Assembly (NCBI GenBank): GCA_021770785.1
Contig: JAETQH010000001.1
Location: 124,001 to 188,000 of the forward strand
DNA from: Lachnospiraceae bacterium
GTDB taxonomy: Bacteria; Bacillota; Clostridia; Lachnospirales; Lachnospiraceae
DNA length: 64,000 nt
Direction: 5' to 3'
In this document: positions 9,652 through 18,361 of the stretch, piece after piece
How the letters are laid out: the number at the start of each line of letters is the position of its first letter
Numbering within the stretch: the stretch's first letter is position 1
Made by a program: the position numbers and the translations under genes
The notes under the pieces: model-generated
What the model was told of the DNA's origin: nothing
Databases searched by the model: none
The model's input: only the letters and a program-made list of their open reading frames with translations

Positions 9652-9678
9652 GAAAGAACGCCGCTTTTGCGTTCTTTC
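9652..9678 (-). other. Stem-loop between SCIFF maturase and secDF
   Basis: A ten-base-pair stem (GAAAGAACGC / GCGTTCTTTC) with a seven-base loop lies 100 bases upstream of the secDF ATG. No T-run follows it on the minus strand, so it is not a standard terminator. It may be an RNA-stability or processing element between the two genes. Confidence 0.5.
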
Positions 9679-9743
9679 GTGTGAGATTTAGAACTTCTTA
9701 GCGAAATGCCCTCTGGCATGAGCTTTAGAAGTTCTTCTCACAC
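9679..9743 (-). other. Long stem-loop covering the stop codon of the SCIFF maturase gene
   Basis: GTGTGAG...AGAACTTCT pairs with AGAAGTTCT...TCTCACAC across 65 bases, with an inner ATGCC/GGCAT hairpin at the tip. The stem includes the maturase stop codon (9738-9740). No poly-T follows. It could be a partial terminator, a processing site or a decayed palindromic repeat. Confidence 0.5.
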
Positions 9744-11099
9744 TGATGCCTTTATCATAATGGCGCACTCGATACGTTTTTTCTGAAGTTCACAGCCGAT
9801 GTCATAAGCTCCGCAGATATCTCCGCTGAAATTGAACGCGTTTGCTGCGCAGCCGCCGCTACAGTAAAATTTGGCAAAGCAGTTTTTACATTTTTCCTTT
9901 GCGTACACATTACAGCACTTAAATTCATCTCGAAGCTCTGTGTTTTTCACTCCCTCGTCCACATTTCCCATCAGGAACTTTTCATTTCCCACGAACTGAT
10001 GACAGGGATAGAAATCACCCCAGGGCGTCACTGCAAGATATTCCGTTCCGGAACCACAGCCGGAAAGGCGTTTTGCCACACAAGGACCGCCCTCTAAATC
10101 TATCATAAAATGGAAGAAATTAAAATCCCGTCCATCTTTATGGCGCTCTACCATCTCTGCCGCTAACTTATCGTACTCTTCAAAAAGCTTCGGTAAGTCC
10201 TCTTCCGTAATGGCATAAGGCTCAGAGGGCTCCGCCACCACCGGCTCCACGGAAATCTGTTTGAAGCCCAAATCCGCCAAATGCAGCACATCCGCCGCAA
10301 AATCCGTATTATAGTGGGTAAAGGTTCCTCTGACATAATACTTATCCTGATTTCTGCTCTCCGCAAACTTCCGAAACTTCGGGACAATCAAATCGTAACT
10401 GCCCGCCCCTTTCCGGAAGGGACGCATCTTATCATGGACCTCTTTCCTTCCGTCAATACTTAAGACTACATTTCCCATCTCTTTGTTGCAGAACTCCATG
10501 ATTTCATCGTTTAAAAGCACACCGTTGGTGGTAAGGGTGAAACGGAATTTCTTGTCATGAAGCTTCTCCTGCTCCCTGCCGTATGCCACTAAATCCTTTA
10601 CCACCTGAAAATTCATCAGCGGCTCGCCGCCGAAAAAGTCCACCTCTAAATTTCTTCTGCTGCCAGAATTTGCAATGAGGAAATCCAACGCCTTCTTTCC
10701 CACCTCAAAGGACATTAACGCCCTTCTTCCATGGTACTCTCCCTCCTCCGCAAAACAGTACCGGCATGCTAAATTGCAGTCGTGGGCGATATGCAGGCAG
10801 AGCGCTTTTACCACCGTGGGACGTTTCTTAAAGTCCATGATGTAGTCCTCATAGGTATCTTTCGTAAAAAGGGCTTCCCCGTCAATCAATTCCTGAACTT
10901 CCCCTAAGGCTTCCTCCACCTCTGTCCTGTCATATTTTTCAGACACCGCTTCTAGCAATGCTTCTTTGGAATACTGTTCTACGGAGTGCTCGTTGATGTA
11001 TGCAATCACATCATATGTCACATCATCCACCACATGGATTGCTCCGCTGTTGACATCTAAAACAATATCATAGCCGTTGTTCTTATACTGATGAACCAC
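9738..11099 (-). CDS. SCIFF peptide radical SAM maturase (CteB-like)
   Basis: This 453-residue radical SAM/SPASM enzyme installs a thioether bond in the SCIFF peptide encoded directly upstream. An N-terminal peptide-recognition region (about residues 1-90) is followed by the radical SAM cluster motif C108-x3-C112-x2-C115, then DFFGGEPLMNF, and a C-terminal SPASM domain with cysteine clusters (CHQF, CCNVYAKEKCKNC, YCSGGCAANAF, DICGAYDIGC) that bind two auxiliary iron-sulfur clusters. The start is GTG with GAGG nine bases upstream. It is downstream of the peptide gene and upstream of secDF. The product match is strong; the physiological role of SCIFF is not known. Confidence 0.95.
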   Translation of the reverse strand: MVHQYKNNGYDIVLDVNSGAIHVVDDVTYDVIAYINEHSVEQYSKEALLEAVSEKYDRTEVEEALGEVQELIDGEALFTKDTYEDYIMDFKKRPTVVKALCLHIAHDCNLACRYCFAEEGEYHGRRALMSFEVGKKALDFLIANSGSRRNLEVDFFGGEPLMNFQVVKDLVAYGREQEKLHDKKFRFTLTTNGVLLNDEIMEFCNKEMGNVVLSIDGRKEVHDKMRPFRKGAGSYDLIVPKFRKFAESRNQDKYYVRGTFTHYNTDFAADVLHLADLGFKQISVEPVVAEPSEPYAITEEDLPKLFEEYDKLAAEMVERHKDGRDFNFFHFMIDLEGGPCVAKRLSGCGSGTEYLAVTPWGDFYPCHQFVGNEKFLMGNVDEGVKNTELRDEFKCCNVYAKEKCKNCFAKFYCSGGCAANAFNFSGDICGAYDIGCELQKKRIECAIMIKASV

Positions 11100-11190
11100 T
11101 ATAATATTCCTCTCTTTCTAACGTACAAATGACCGCACGCTGCGCGAACGGTCCTTTGCTGTAATCATTGTTTACTTGGTTTGGAACAGC

Positions 11191-11331
11191 TTATTTGTTC
11201 TCACAGCTCTGGTTTCCTACTGTGCAGGAAGTCTTGCAGGCTGACTGGCAGGAAGTCTGGCACTCGCCGCATCCGCCTTTTTTTACGGTGCTCTGTAATC
11301 TTTTGGTATTTAATGTTTTTACGTGTTTCAT
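11191..11331 (-). CDS. SCIFF peptide precursor (six cysteines in forty-five residues)
   Basis: A 46-residue peptide starting MKHVKTLNTKRLQSTVKKGG, with cysteines at positions 21, 24, 28, 32, 36 and 43. That is the defining six-cysteine pattern of SCIFF, substrate of the neighbouring radical SAM maturase. AAAGGAG lies eight bases before the ATG. A promoter is visible at 11389-11417. The gap to the maturase start is 91 bases. The family is almost universal in Clostridia and its mature form and role remain unclear. Confidence 0.95.
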   Translation of the reverse strand: MKHVKTLNTKRLQSTVKKGGCGECQTSCQSACKTSCTVGNQSCENK

Positions 11332-11388
11332 AGTTTTTCTCCTTTACCTATCTTATCGCTTTTAGCGCGAAATTCTATTAACTTTCAT

Positions 11389-11417
11389 AGTATAACACAT
11401 TGTGTTTCATATGGAAA
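11389..11417 (-). promoter_or_regulatory. Promoter of the SCIFF operon with a 13-bp palindrome in the spacer
   Basis: On the minus strand, TTTCCA (-35) and TATACT (-10) are 17 bases apart, about 60 bases before the SCIFF ATG. A perfect palindrome, AACACA-A-TGTGTT (11394-11406), fills most of the spacer and touches the -10 box, the place where a repressor would block RNA polymerase. Confidence 0.55.
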
Positions 11418-11426
11418 GTATTTTTT

Positions 11427-13127
11427 TCAATCTGTCCCCGCAGCCAGGGCAATTCCAGCAAACACATAAAAGATTGGTGTAGTATACAGCATCCCATCAG
11501 AAAAGAAGCTGCACACCAAATAACCCACGCAGCCCAGAAAGCAGCCAAACCCCAGCCTTTCCTGCATGGTGTCCAGACGGCATTTTCTATAATAAGTAAA
11601 ACATTTTTTCAGAAATATCCCATAGAATATTAACAGGGCAAGCAGCGACAGGAAGCCCGTCTGCACCCAGCGCATCAAATAATCATTATGCGCCCCCTCC
11701 ATAATACGTCCCGGGTTTTCCGCATAAACAGCTTTTCCTATGTAGTCATTCTGGGGAAAAACCTCCGCAAAGGTATCCGGTCCGCTTCCCAGAAAAAGAT
11801 AATCCTTCAGCATGGGCAATACCCTCGACCAGATATAAAGCCTTCCGCTGCCAAGATATTCATAGCCATGAAAATCTGCTGCCGGGATCTCTGCCATGCG
11901 GTCTGCTTTTCCCCATTCCGTGTAATAATAATAGCCATCCTCCCGCTTTACAAACTGTAGACTGATATCGTCTAACTGCACAATCAGCAATTCTTCCCCG
12001 TCCCAGTCAAGCAGGTCTGCATAACACTCTCCCGAAAACGGCAGGCCGATTTCTCCCGCAGCTGCATCGTCAATTGTCAGAACGCAGGATGTACCGTCAT
12101 AGATAATCTCCACTCCGTTTTCTGTAGTGAGGACGGATTCTAATTTATCGCTTTTGGGTTCATCTATCATTCTTCCGACAAACTTCCCGTCAAATATTGC
12201 CGCATCCACCACAAAGAGCAGGACAAGCAGCGCTGTTCCCGACAGCACCGTATAAAATACCGGTTTTCCTCCTCTGGTTTTCCCCATGATAACAATCAGC
12301 AGAACTACCGTCACGGCAAAGGCCGCCAGAGCTGCTCTGGTATAGGTAAACCAGCATAATAACAGTGCATCTGCGAGAAAAACCGCTGCTATCATTTTTT
12401 CCCTTTTTTCCTGCGCCGCAAGAAACTGTATCAGAAACACACAGGAAAACATAACCAGAAAAATAGCGGCATAATTGGGATTATATAAAGTTAAAAATAC
12501 ATTATTTCCCGTAAAGGTGTCTTCCACTATACCGCCATAGATTTCATAAAGGGCATCCGGCATAAGCATTTTCTGCACCCACTCCAAATTAAGCAAATCC
12601 AGTTTGCCTACCTGAAGCCACCCGATAATGCTCATAGGCACAAACATCACCATAACGGCGTGCATGATACTCTTATAATCGCTCTCCCGCCGCATCGTCT
12701 CATAAGTATAATATGCCATCAGACAGTATCCTGCCAGAACAAAAAATCCCTGAAAAGATACATAGTTTCCCCGGAATGCCGCTGTCCGGTTAGCAGAACA
12801 GACCGATGAGAGAAATGCAAATACGCTATATGCCAGCAGCGGCCAAAAAAGCTTTACCGGCCTCATGTTTTCCCTGTCGATAGCAAACCGGAAAGCCAGC
12901 ACGACCAAGACGAAAAACAGTATCACCAGGAAAAAAATGCTGCGGTAATACGCATAAAATTCCTGCATGATACTGTTGTCCGAATGCCACAGGTACCCAC
13001 TGTAGCCGTAATCGTATTCCGCCAGGTATAACACAAAAGGCATCAGACAGAGAACCACTACAATGGGTAAAAGCAAATCGTTAAAATGTTGTTTTTTCTT
13101 TTTTCCTGTGTTTTTTGTTTTCATCAT
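11427..13127 (-). CDS. O-antigen ligase-like (Wzy_C family) membrane protein
   Basis: A 566-residue polytopic protein with about ten membrane segments and a large extracytoplasmic loop (about residues 330-440). The C-terminal GSGPDTFAEVFPQND and AHNDYLMRWVQTGFLSL blocks are typical of the O-antigen ligase/polymerase superfamily. In Gram-positives such proteins polymerise or transfer surface glycans. It has no obvious ribosome binding site, but its ATG overlaps the TAA of the upstream gene (TAATG), so translation is probably coupled. Exact substrate unknown; the main polysaccharide locus is 13 kb away. Confidence 0.82.
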   Translation of the reverse strand: MMKTKNTGKKKKQHFNDLLLPIVVVLCLMPFVLYLAEYDYGYSGYLWHSDNSIMQEFYAYYRSIFFLVILFFVLVVLAFRFAIDRENMRPVKLFWPLLAYSVFAFLSSVCSANRTAAFRGNYVSFQGFFVLAGYCLMAYYTYETMRRESDYKSIMHAVMVMFVPMSIIGWLQVGKLDLLNLEWVQKMLMPDALYEIYGGIVEDTFTGNNVFLTLYNPNYAAIFLVMFSCVFLIQFLAAQEKREKMIAAVFLADALLLCWFTYTRAALAAFAVTVVLLIVIMGKTRGGKPVFYTVLSGTALLVLLFVVDAAIFDGKFVGRMIDEPKSDKLESVLTTENGVEIIYDGTSCVLTIDDAAAGEIGLPFSGECYADLLDWDGEELLIVQLDDISLQFVKREDGYYYYTEWGKADRMAEIPAADFHGYEYLGSGRLYIWSRVLPMLKDYLFLGSGPDTFAEVFPQNDYIGKAVYAENPGRIMEGAHNDYLMRWVQTGFLSLLALLIFYGIFLKKCFTYYRKCRLDTMQERLGFGCFLGCVGYLVCSFFSDGMLYTTPIFYVFAGIALAAGTD

Positions 13128-14143
13128 TATTTCGCTTTAAATGAGTTTTTATTTCCGCTGCCGCTTATCAGCCAGTCACCGATACCGCTGCCTAAACTAT
13201 AAGTCTGACCTTTGGTAAGCTTCGGTGTCTTAATGGTAATCTTATTGCTTCCTTTCTTTACTTTGGCACTTACCGCGGTGTATTTACCCTTCTTATCAAT
13301 CACATACATAGGAAATGTCACCGTGGATGTCTTGCCGTCAGATACCTCATCATAATAAACTCCCGCAAACTGGATACCTAACAACTGATCCGCCGTCACC
13401 TTTGATTTTAATGTAATGGTAATACTCGTTCCTTTTCCTGTAATGGATTTCACTTTAAAACATTTCCCCGAAGAGGTCGCCAGTGGATTTCTGGTCTCCC
13501 CATACTTCTGTACTTCACTGGCAATTACCCCGGCACGTCCTGCGATGGGGGTATAGAGACAACTTTTACCATCAGAACCATAGCCAACTGCAGATACATA
13601 GCTATTCTTATACACTTTATAAGCTTTCAGCACCTTATAGCAGTTTTTACTTGTAATACCTTTTCCATAGGCACTCACAAGCTCCTCACTTGCTTTCTTT
13701 CCCGCCTCATATCCTGATACCGCATCCCTGATCGACGCAAGGCTTTCCACCACCGTCAATTTACATTTTCCGGTAGTGCCTTTAAATTTTACAGTAATCG
13801 TTGCCGTTCCGGTTTTTTTGGCGGTGAGCTTTCCCTTGCTGTCTACCGCAATAATGTTCTTATTGCTGCTTTTATACGTCGCCCCGCTGTTTGCCGACAG
13901 ATAACCGTAACGCGTATATGTGCTGCCGCTGGCATAAGCGGATACATAATCCCCGATGTATAAATTTTCCGCTCCCAGTTCTATCTGTGCCTCTTTTACC
14001 GTGCTGCTGTAATCTCCAAACTCCCATGAAAACTGAACTTTAGAAGCTGCCTGTGCCTGTTCCTGCGGCATTACACAGAAAACTGTGGTAAATGCCATTA
14101 CCATACACAAAAATATGGCAATCCTTTTTTTCAGATAACTCAT
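13127..14143 (-). CDS. Secreted protein with bacterial Ig-like (BIG2) domain
   Basis: A 338-residue protein with a clear signal peptide (KKRIAIFLCMVMAFTTVFCV, cleavage probably after AQA near residue 32). Residues 85-132 form a BIG2-type Ig-like domain (YKSSNKNIIAVDSKGKLTAK then GTATITVKFKGTTGKCKLTV). The rest is of unknown fold and shows no cell-wall sorting motif. It is the first gene of a two-gene operon with the O-antigen-ligase-like protein. AAAGGAG precedes the ATG, and a strong promoter lies at 14181-14209. Confidence 0.85.
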   Translation of the reverse strand: MSYLKKRIAIFLCMVMAFTTVFCVMPQEQAQAASKVQFSWEFGDYSSTVKEAQIELGAENLYIGDYVSAYASGSTYTRYGYLSANSGATYKSSNKNIIAVDSKGKLTAKKTGTATITVKFKGTTGKCKLTVVESLASIRDAVSGYEAGKKASEELVSAYGKGITSKNCYKVLKAYKVYKNSYVSAVGYGSDGKSCLYTPIAGRAGVIASEVQKYGETRNPLATSSGKCFKVKSITGKGTSITITLKSKVTADQLLGIQFAGVYYDEVSDGKTSTVTFPMYVIDKKGKYTAVSAKVKKGSNKITIKTPKLTKGQTYSLGSGIGDWLISGSGNKNSFKAK

Positions 14144-14180
14144 AACTATGTCTCCTTTTCTTAAGTTTTTCTTAGAATAT

Positions 14181-14209
14181 ATTTTATAATACAGTAAAAT
14201 TCATGTCAA
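14181..14209 (-). promoter_or_regulatory. Sigma-A promoter of the Ig-like/O-antigen-ligase operon
   Basis: A perfect TTGACA (-35), 17-base spacer and TAAAAT (-10, 5 of 6) on the minus strand, about 40 bases before the ATG at 14143. Confidence 0.75.
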
Positions 14210-14248
14210 CGTTTTCTCCGCCAATTCGTCAATTTTGTTCTATATTTT

Positions 14249-14644
14249 TCAAGAAATCATACCCCCTGCCATGCCCGATGCCCCGCACAAAATAGCCGTT
14301 GTAAGCACCTTCGCCAGCTCCATCTCAAAGCCCCCCTTCACCAGCAGCGACACTAAGAGCAAAACCACAAAATAAAGTACTCCCGCCGCAAGCCCCCACA
14401 AAAACTTCTGTACTTTCATGACCTTTCCCATAATTACGCCACCGATGACGCCGGAAATGACGTAAATCACCACAATCCCGATTTTCACCGCTTCCTCGCT
14501 CAAATCCATCTTGTAAAGCAGCATTGCCAGAAACAATAGCAGCAGCCCGCTGACAATAAACATGACAAAGACCGATAGAAAAATCGCGTGTGCCGGGTTT
14601 CCTTTTGCATCTCTCGCCTTCATTTTATTCTGTAAATTCACCAT
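14249..14644 (-). CDS. TIGR04086 family membrane protein
   Basis: A 131-residue protein with four hydrophobic segments separated by short loops and Gly-rich turns (VISGVIGGVIMGKV and CGASGMAGGMIS at the C-terminus). Size, topology and the C-terminal glycine-rich helix fit TIGR04086, a Clostridia family of unknown function often found near SCIFF and secDF, as here. AAAGG lies very close to the ATG. Confidence 0.75.
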   Translation of the reverse strand: MVNLQNKMKARDAKGNPAHAIFLSVFVMFIVSGLLLLFLAMLLYKMDLSEEAVKIGIVVIYVISGVIGGVIMGKVMKVQKFLWGLAAGVLYFVVLLLVSLLVKGGFEMELAKVLTTAILCGASGMAGGMIS

Positions 14645-14684
14645 GACCTTTTACCTGCCTTAAGGATATATGGAAAATATATGC

Positions 14685-14749
14685 AAAAACAGCGAAGACT
14701 ATGCTTTCGTTACACAATCTCCGCTGCCGTGTCTGCTTACTCTGTTTTT
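14685..14749 (-). terminator. Probable terminator after the aldose epimerase gene
   Basis: AAAAACAG and CTGTTTTT form the outer stem of a 65-base hairpin with T-runs on both strands, 35 bases downstream of the galM-like stop. The interior pairs only partly, so strength is uncertain. Confidence 0.45.
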
Positions 14750-14783
14750 ATAAAAAGAATGCGGCATGACACATTATCCCGGC

Positions 14784-15662
14784 TTATGAAAACCGCATCC
14801 GGTACTCCGCCGCAAATTCTTCCCCGGCAGACAATTTATTTTCATAAGCCCGCTGCTCTAAAGTGCCGCAGAAATCCACCGCATCACACCTTCCGTACCA
14901 TGGCTCAATGCAGACAAAAGGCGCATTTTTCCCTTCCGGCGACCAGACTGCAAAAAGAGGTGCGTCAAACAGTACGGTCACATAAGGATTTCCTTTCTTG
15001 TCCAGCAGGGAAACCTCCCCGGTCTGTTTTCCCTCCACCATGTAGGTGCACTTATCAAAAAAGCCCGGTGTAAAGATTACTTTGCCATTGTCTAAGGGAA
15101 GCACTTCGTCCTCCATCACCGCCATACCCTCCGGCGTGTTCCCGTGATGGTGAACGCAGTCCGTCAGTCCGCCAAAATGTAGTCCGTAGCCCAATTTATC
15201 CTCTTCCCCGTTTATCGGGCAAAGAAATGCCGGGTGAGCCCCGATGGAAAAATACATTTCCCTGCTGTCTGTATTTTCCACTCTCCATAACACCTTTACC
15301 TCGTTTTCCGCCAGCTCATAGCCAATGTGCAGGCAAAAAGAAAAGGGATATTTCGCCAAGGTTTCCTCCGTGGAATTTAAGAAAAACCAGATACGGTTTT
15401 CTTCCTGTTTCTCCAAGGTAAATTCCATATCCCTGGCAAAGCCGTGCTGCCCCATGGCATAGGTTTTGCCGTCATAACGGTATTCCTTGTTTTTCGGCGC
15501 TCCCACAAAGGGAAAGAGCACCGGGGAGGTTCTGCCCCAGTATGTTTCATCTGCGTACCACAGATACTCCCTGCCGTCAATCTTTCTTGTGACTGTCTTT
15601 AACTCTGCCCCAAAGGAATCGATTTCCACTTTAAATTGTTCGTTTTCTAACCGATATCTCAT
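14784..15662 (-). CDS. Aldose 1-epimerase family protein (GalM/YeaD-like)
   Basis: A 292-residue beta-sandwich enzyme of the aldose 1-epimerase superfamily, which interconverts sugar anomers. Visible blocks are FGAELKTV near the start, RTSPVLFPFVG, GQHGFARD (catalytic His region), SIGAHPAFLCP (second His) and CIEPWYGRCD near the end with the catalytic Glu. It is closer to the LacX-like branch than to classic GalM. The frame is open for 69 codons upstream, but ATG at 15662 fits the family N-terminus and has a GGGGG ribosome binding site. Confidence 0.88.
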   Translation of the reverse strand: MRYRLENEQFKVEIDSFGAELKTVTRKIDGREYLWYADETYWGRTSPVLFPFVGAPKNKEYRYDGKTYAMGQHGFARDMEFTLEKQEENRIWFFLNSTEETLAKYPFSFCLHIGYELAENEVKVLWRVENTDSREMYFSIGAHPAFLCPINGEEDKLGYGLHFGGLTDCVHHHGNTPEGMAVMEDEVLPLDNGKVIFTPGFFDKCTYMVEGKQTGEVSLLDKKGNPYVTVLFDAPLFAVWSPEGKNAPFVCIEPWYGRCDAVDFCGTLEQRAYENKLSAGEEFAAEYRMRFS

Positions 15663-15886
15663 GTCTTTGCCCCCTAAAAAATAATTTATCTGTGCCACCG
15701 CACCGTACCACACCGACACTGCTATGCAGATATGATACCTCTTTTCACCGGGGAATACAATATCAGGAAACAGACTATTTTCTTCTATTTTTTGAAAAAT
15801 AATGATATATCTTCCGAAAAAATATGTTAGAATGGTGCTAAAATAAGCTTTTAACATTAGAACAACCACGAAGGAGAATGATATCC

Positions 15887-17539
15887 ATGCTAAAACGATT
15901 CGTCCACATATCCTATATCATTTGCAGCCTCCTGCTCATGTTTGTCCTGTTGCTGACAGTGACCCAGTTAAAAAATGATGTCTTGGAGGTGCGTCCCTAT
16001 ACAGGCTACAAAATACTGACGGCTTACTCCGTCCATACCGTAGAGGATTCCTCTGCCCCTGTGGGCATCAGGACGGAATACCTGTTTCATTTTAACGATT
16101 TGCCCGAAAATGGGAAAACTCTGCTTTTCCACACCAAGCACCAGAACGTAGAAGTGTATGTAAACGGCAGCTGCATTTACCGTTTAGCCCCAAATGAAGA
16201 CAACCTGTTTGGAGAAACTCCCGGAAATGATTGGAATACCATCCCTGTCTACGCCAGTGACACAGGCGCAGATTTTAAAATCGACATTATCCCTGTCTAT
16301 GAGAGTTCCCTAGATATCGAACCCACATTTTATTTTGGTTCTGTATTAAGTATCTGGGTCGACCTTATTGGCAAAAATATCATTACTTTTGTTTTAAGCC
16401 TGGTAGCCGTCTTTCTCGGAATCCTCTTTTCCCTGCTTGTATTTACAAATTACCGGCATTCCAAAATAAATAAGAGCCTCCTTATGATGGGAATTTTCTC
16501 CCTCAATATAGGAATTTGGAAAATCGCAGATATAGACGCCACTGGACTGCTGTTTCCCCACAGCATTGCCCTCGCCTATCTTCCGTATTTTACCCTATTT
16601 TTAGTCTGCATTCCTTTTATCCTTTATGTAAAGGAATTATTTACAAACAAGGAAAATATTTTCTGGTATCTGCCATGCTTTCTCAGTATTTTCGTTATCT
16701 TGGTGTCTGTCATTCTGCAGCTTACCCATGTTGCAGATTTCCGGCAGGTTTTATGGATGAACCATACCGTCATGGGGTCTATCGTAGTGTTAATCCTTCT
16801 TATGATTATCTACGAAATAAAAACCGCAGGACTGCATGGTCAGTTAAAAACCACAATTTTCGGCATGGGCTGCTGTCTCATCGGTTTAATTGCAGACCTT
16901 ATGATTTACTATACTTCCCATGGCACCTCTGCGACTTTGCTTGGCATGTTAGGCTTTACGGTTTACATCTCCGTTCTGGGCATTAAGTCGTTCCGGGAGG
17001 CCCGCAGGCTTATGGCAATCGGAATGCAGGCAAAACATTTTAAGCAGATGGCTTACCATGACCAGCTCACCGGGCTTTACAACCGGGCTGCCTACGCCGA
17101 GTACATTTCCCACTCCAATTTCAATCCGGAGGACCACATTGTGGTTATGTTAGACCTCAATAACCTGAAGCGCTGCAACGACACCCAGGGGCACGAAATG
17201 GGGGACCGCTATATCACCAACAGCGCCACCCTCATTGAACAGGTTTTCGGCACTGTCGGAAAATGCTACCGCATGGGCGGAGATGAATTCTGTGTTCTTT
17301 TGAACAAAATTTCCTTAAGGGAATGCGCTGCCCGTGTGAAAAGGCTTCACGAAGAAGTATCCCGCCATAATCAGGAACACCCCACAAATTTTACCATTCA
17401 GATTGCATGTGGATATGAGGCATACAACAAGGACATCGATTATGATTTAAACGATACCCTGCGCCGTGCCGATAAAATGATATATCATGAAAAATTTGCC
17501 ATGAAACAGGCGCATGTTACGCCACGTATTGATACATAA
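15887..17539 (+). CDS. Membrane diguanylate cyclase (GGDEF) with extracytoplasmic sensor
   Basis: The 550-residue protein starts with a membrane helix (residues 8-27), followed by an extracytoplasmic beta-rich region resembling 7TMR-DISMED2 sensors (about 35-150), about seven membrane helices (160-370), and a C-terminal GGDEF domain with an intact MGGDEF (464-468 for GGDEF) and the upstream YHDQLTGLYNRAAY. It should make cyclic di-GMP in response to an external ligand, perhaps a carbohydrate. It is the only well-supported plus-strand intact gene. AAGGAG is ten bases before this ATG; an ATG at 15878 is too close to it. Its 3' end overlaps the convergent hemolysin III gene by 23 bases. Confidence 0.93.
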   Translation: MLKRFVHISYIICSLLLMFVLLLTVTQLKNDVLEVRPYTGYKILTAYSVHTVEDSSAPVGIRTEYLFHFNDLPENGKTLLFHTKHQNVEVYVNGSCIYRLAPNEDNLFGETPGNDWNTIPVYASDTGADFKIDIIPVYESSLDIEPTFYFGSVLSIWVDLIGKNIITFVLSLVAVFLGILFSLLVFTNYRHSKINKSLLMMGIFSLNIGIWKIADIDATGLLFPHSIALAYLPYFTLFLVCIPFILYVKELFTNKENIFWYLPCFLSIFVILVSVILQLTHVADFRQVLWMNHTVMGSIVVLILLMIIYEIKTAGLHGQLKTTIFGMGCCLIGLIADLMIYYTSHGTSATLLGMLGFTVYISVLGIKSFREARRLMAIGMQAKHFKQMAYHDQLTGLYNRAAYAEYISHSNFNPEDHIVVMLDLNNLKRCNDTQGHEMGDRYITNSATLIEQVFGTVGKCYRMGGDEFCVLLNKISLRECAARVKRLHEEVSRHNQEHPTNFTIQIACGYEAYNKDIDYDLNDTLRRADKMIYHEKFAMKQAHVTPRIDT

Positions 17540-18164
17540 AAATAAAATGACAGAGGCTTCCGCCCATGACAAACAGATGAAACACCTCATGGGAACCAAA
17601 AAATTCATGCTTTGCATTGAATATCGGAAGCTTCAAAGCATAAATCACACCCCCCACCGTGTAAACCACACCGCCAAGGAACAGCCAGAAAAATGCCGCC
17701 CCGGAAAGTTCCTCTAAAAGCTGGCCAAACACAAAAACACACGCCCAGCCTAAGGAAATATAAATCACGGAGGACACCCATTTCGGGCTGGTTACCCAGA
17801 ATGCCTTAAAGAGCATTCCCGCAATGGCAAGCCCCCAGACTGCCGCCAGAAGGATTTTTCCCGACTTTCCTCCTAACACCAGCAGACACACCGGGGTATA
17901 AGAACCGGCAATCAGAATAAAAATCATCATATGGTCTATTTTCTTAAAAATCTTCAATACTTTTTCCCGGACTACCACAGAATGATAAAGTGTACTGGCC
18001 CCATAAAGCAGTATCATACTGCCCATAAATACCATCATAGCTCCTACTGCCTCACTGCTGTTTAACTCTGCTTTTGCCAAAAGGGGGGCCGCCGCTAAAA
18101 CCGCTGCCAACATGGCGATAAAATGGGTTATGGCACTCCCTGGTTCCCGTATGGTTATCTGCAT
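17517..18164 (-). CDS. Hemolysin III / PAQR family membrane protein
   Basis: A 215-residue protein with seven membrane segments. The family motifs are visible: an N-terminal E-x-x-S-AITHFIAML block, ASTLYHSV after helix 2, KKIDHMMIFILIAGSYTPVCL, and HEVFHLFVMGGSLCHF at the end, supplying the conserved metal-binding His and Asp residues. Bacterial members are of uncertain role (membrane homeostasis or hydrolase). AAAGGAGG lies eight bases before the ATG and a promoter is at 18242-18270. Confidence 0.93.
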   Translation of the reverse strand: MQITIREPGSAITHFIAMLAAVLAAAPLLAKAELNSSEAVGAMMVFMGSMILLYGASTLYHSVVVREKVLKIFKKIDHMMIFILIAGSYTPVCLLVLGGKSGKILLAAVWGLAIAGMLFKAFWVTSPKWVSSVIYISLGWACVFVFGQLLEELSGAAFFWLFLGGVVYTVGGVIYALKLPIFNAKHEFFGSHEVFHLFVMGGSLCHFIFMYQYVA

Positions 18165-18241
18165 AATGATTTCCTCCTTTTTATATTATGGTTTATTTTT
18201 CTATTTTATATAGTTTTTAATACTACATCTCTTTATATTAG

Positions 18242-18270
18242 ATACTACCATTTATCATATACAGTGTCAA
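18242..18270 (-). promoter_or_regulatory. Sigma-A-like promoter of the hemolysin III gene
   Basis: Perfect TTGACA, 17-base spacer and TAGTAT on the minus strand, about 75 bases before the ATG at 18164. Confidence 0.6.
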
Positions 18271-18295
18271 CCGAAACTATTATTAAATATTTATA

Positions 18296-18346
18296 AAAAA
18301 ATACAGGAGACTGCAGAGTATTGTCTCTATTGCAGTATCCTGTATT
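18296..18346 (-). repeat. Repeat R1: stem-loop of the dispersed R family
   Basis: A 15-base-pair stem with one mismatch (ATACAGGAGACTGCA / TGCAGTATCCTGTAT) and loop AGAGTATTG..., followed on the minus strand by seven T residues: a strong intrinsic terminator 15 bases after the stop of the 1025-residue gene. Loop and stem are homologous to R2-R5. It lacks the coding-like tail seen in the others. Confidence 0.8.
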
Positions 18347-18361
18347 TGTAACGGATTTCAT

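Noticed and set aside
16516-16986. 156-residue open frame on the plus strand
   Set aside because: It is another frame within the diguanylate cyclase gene and has no supporting start signal.
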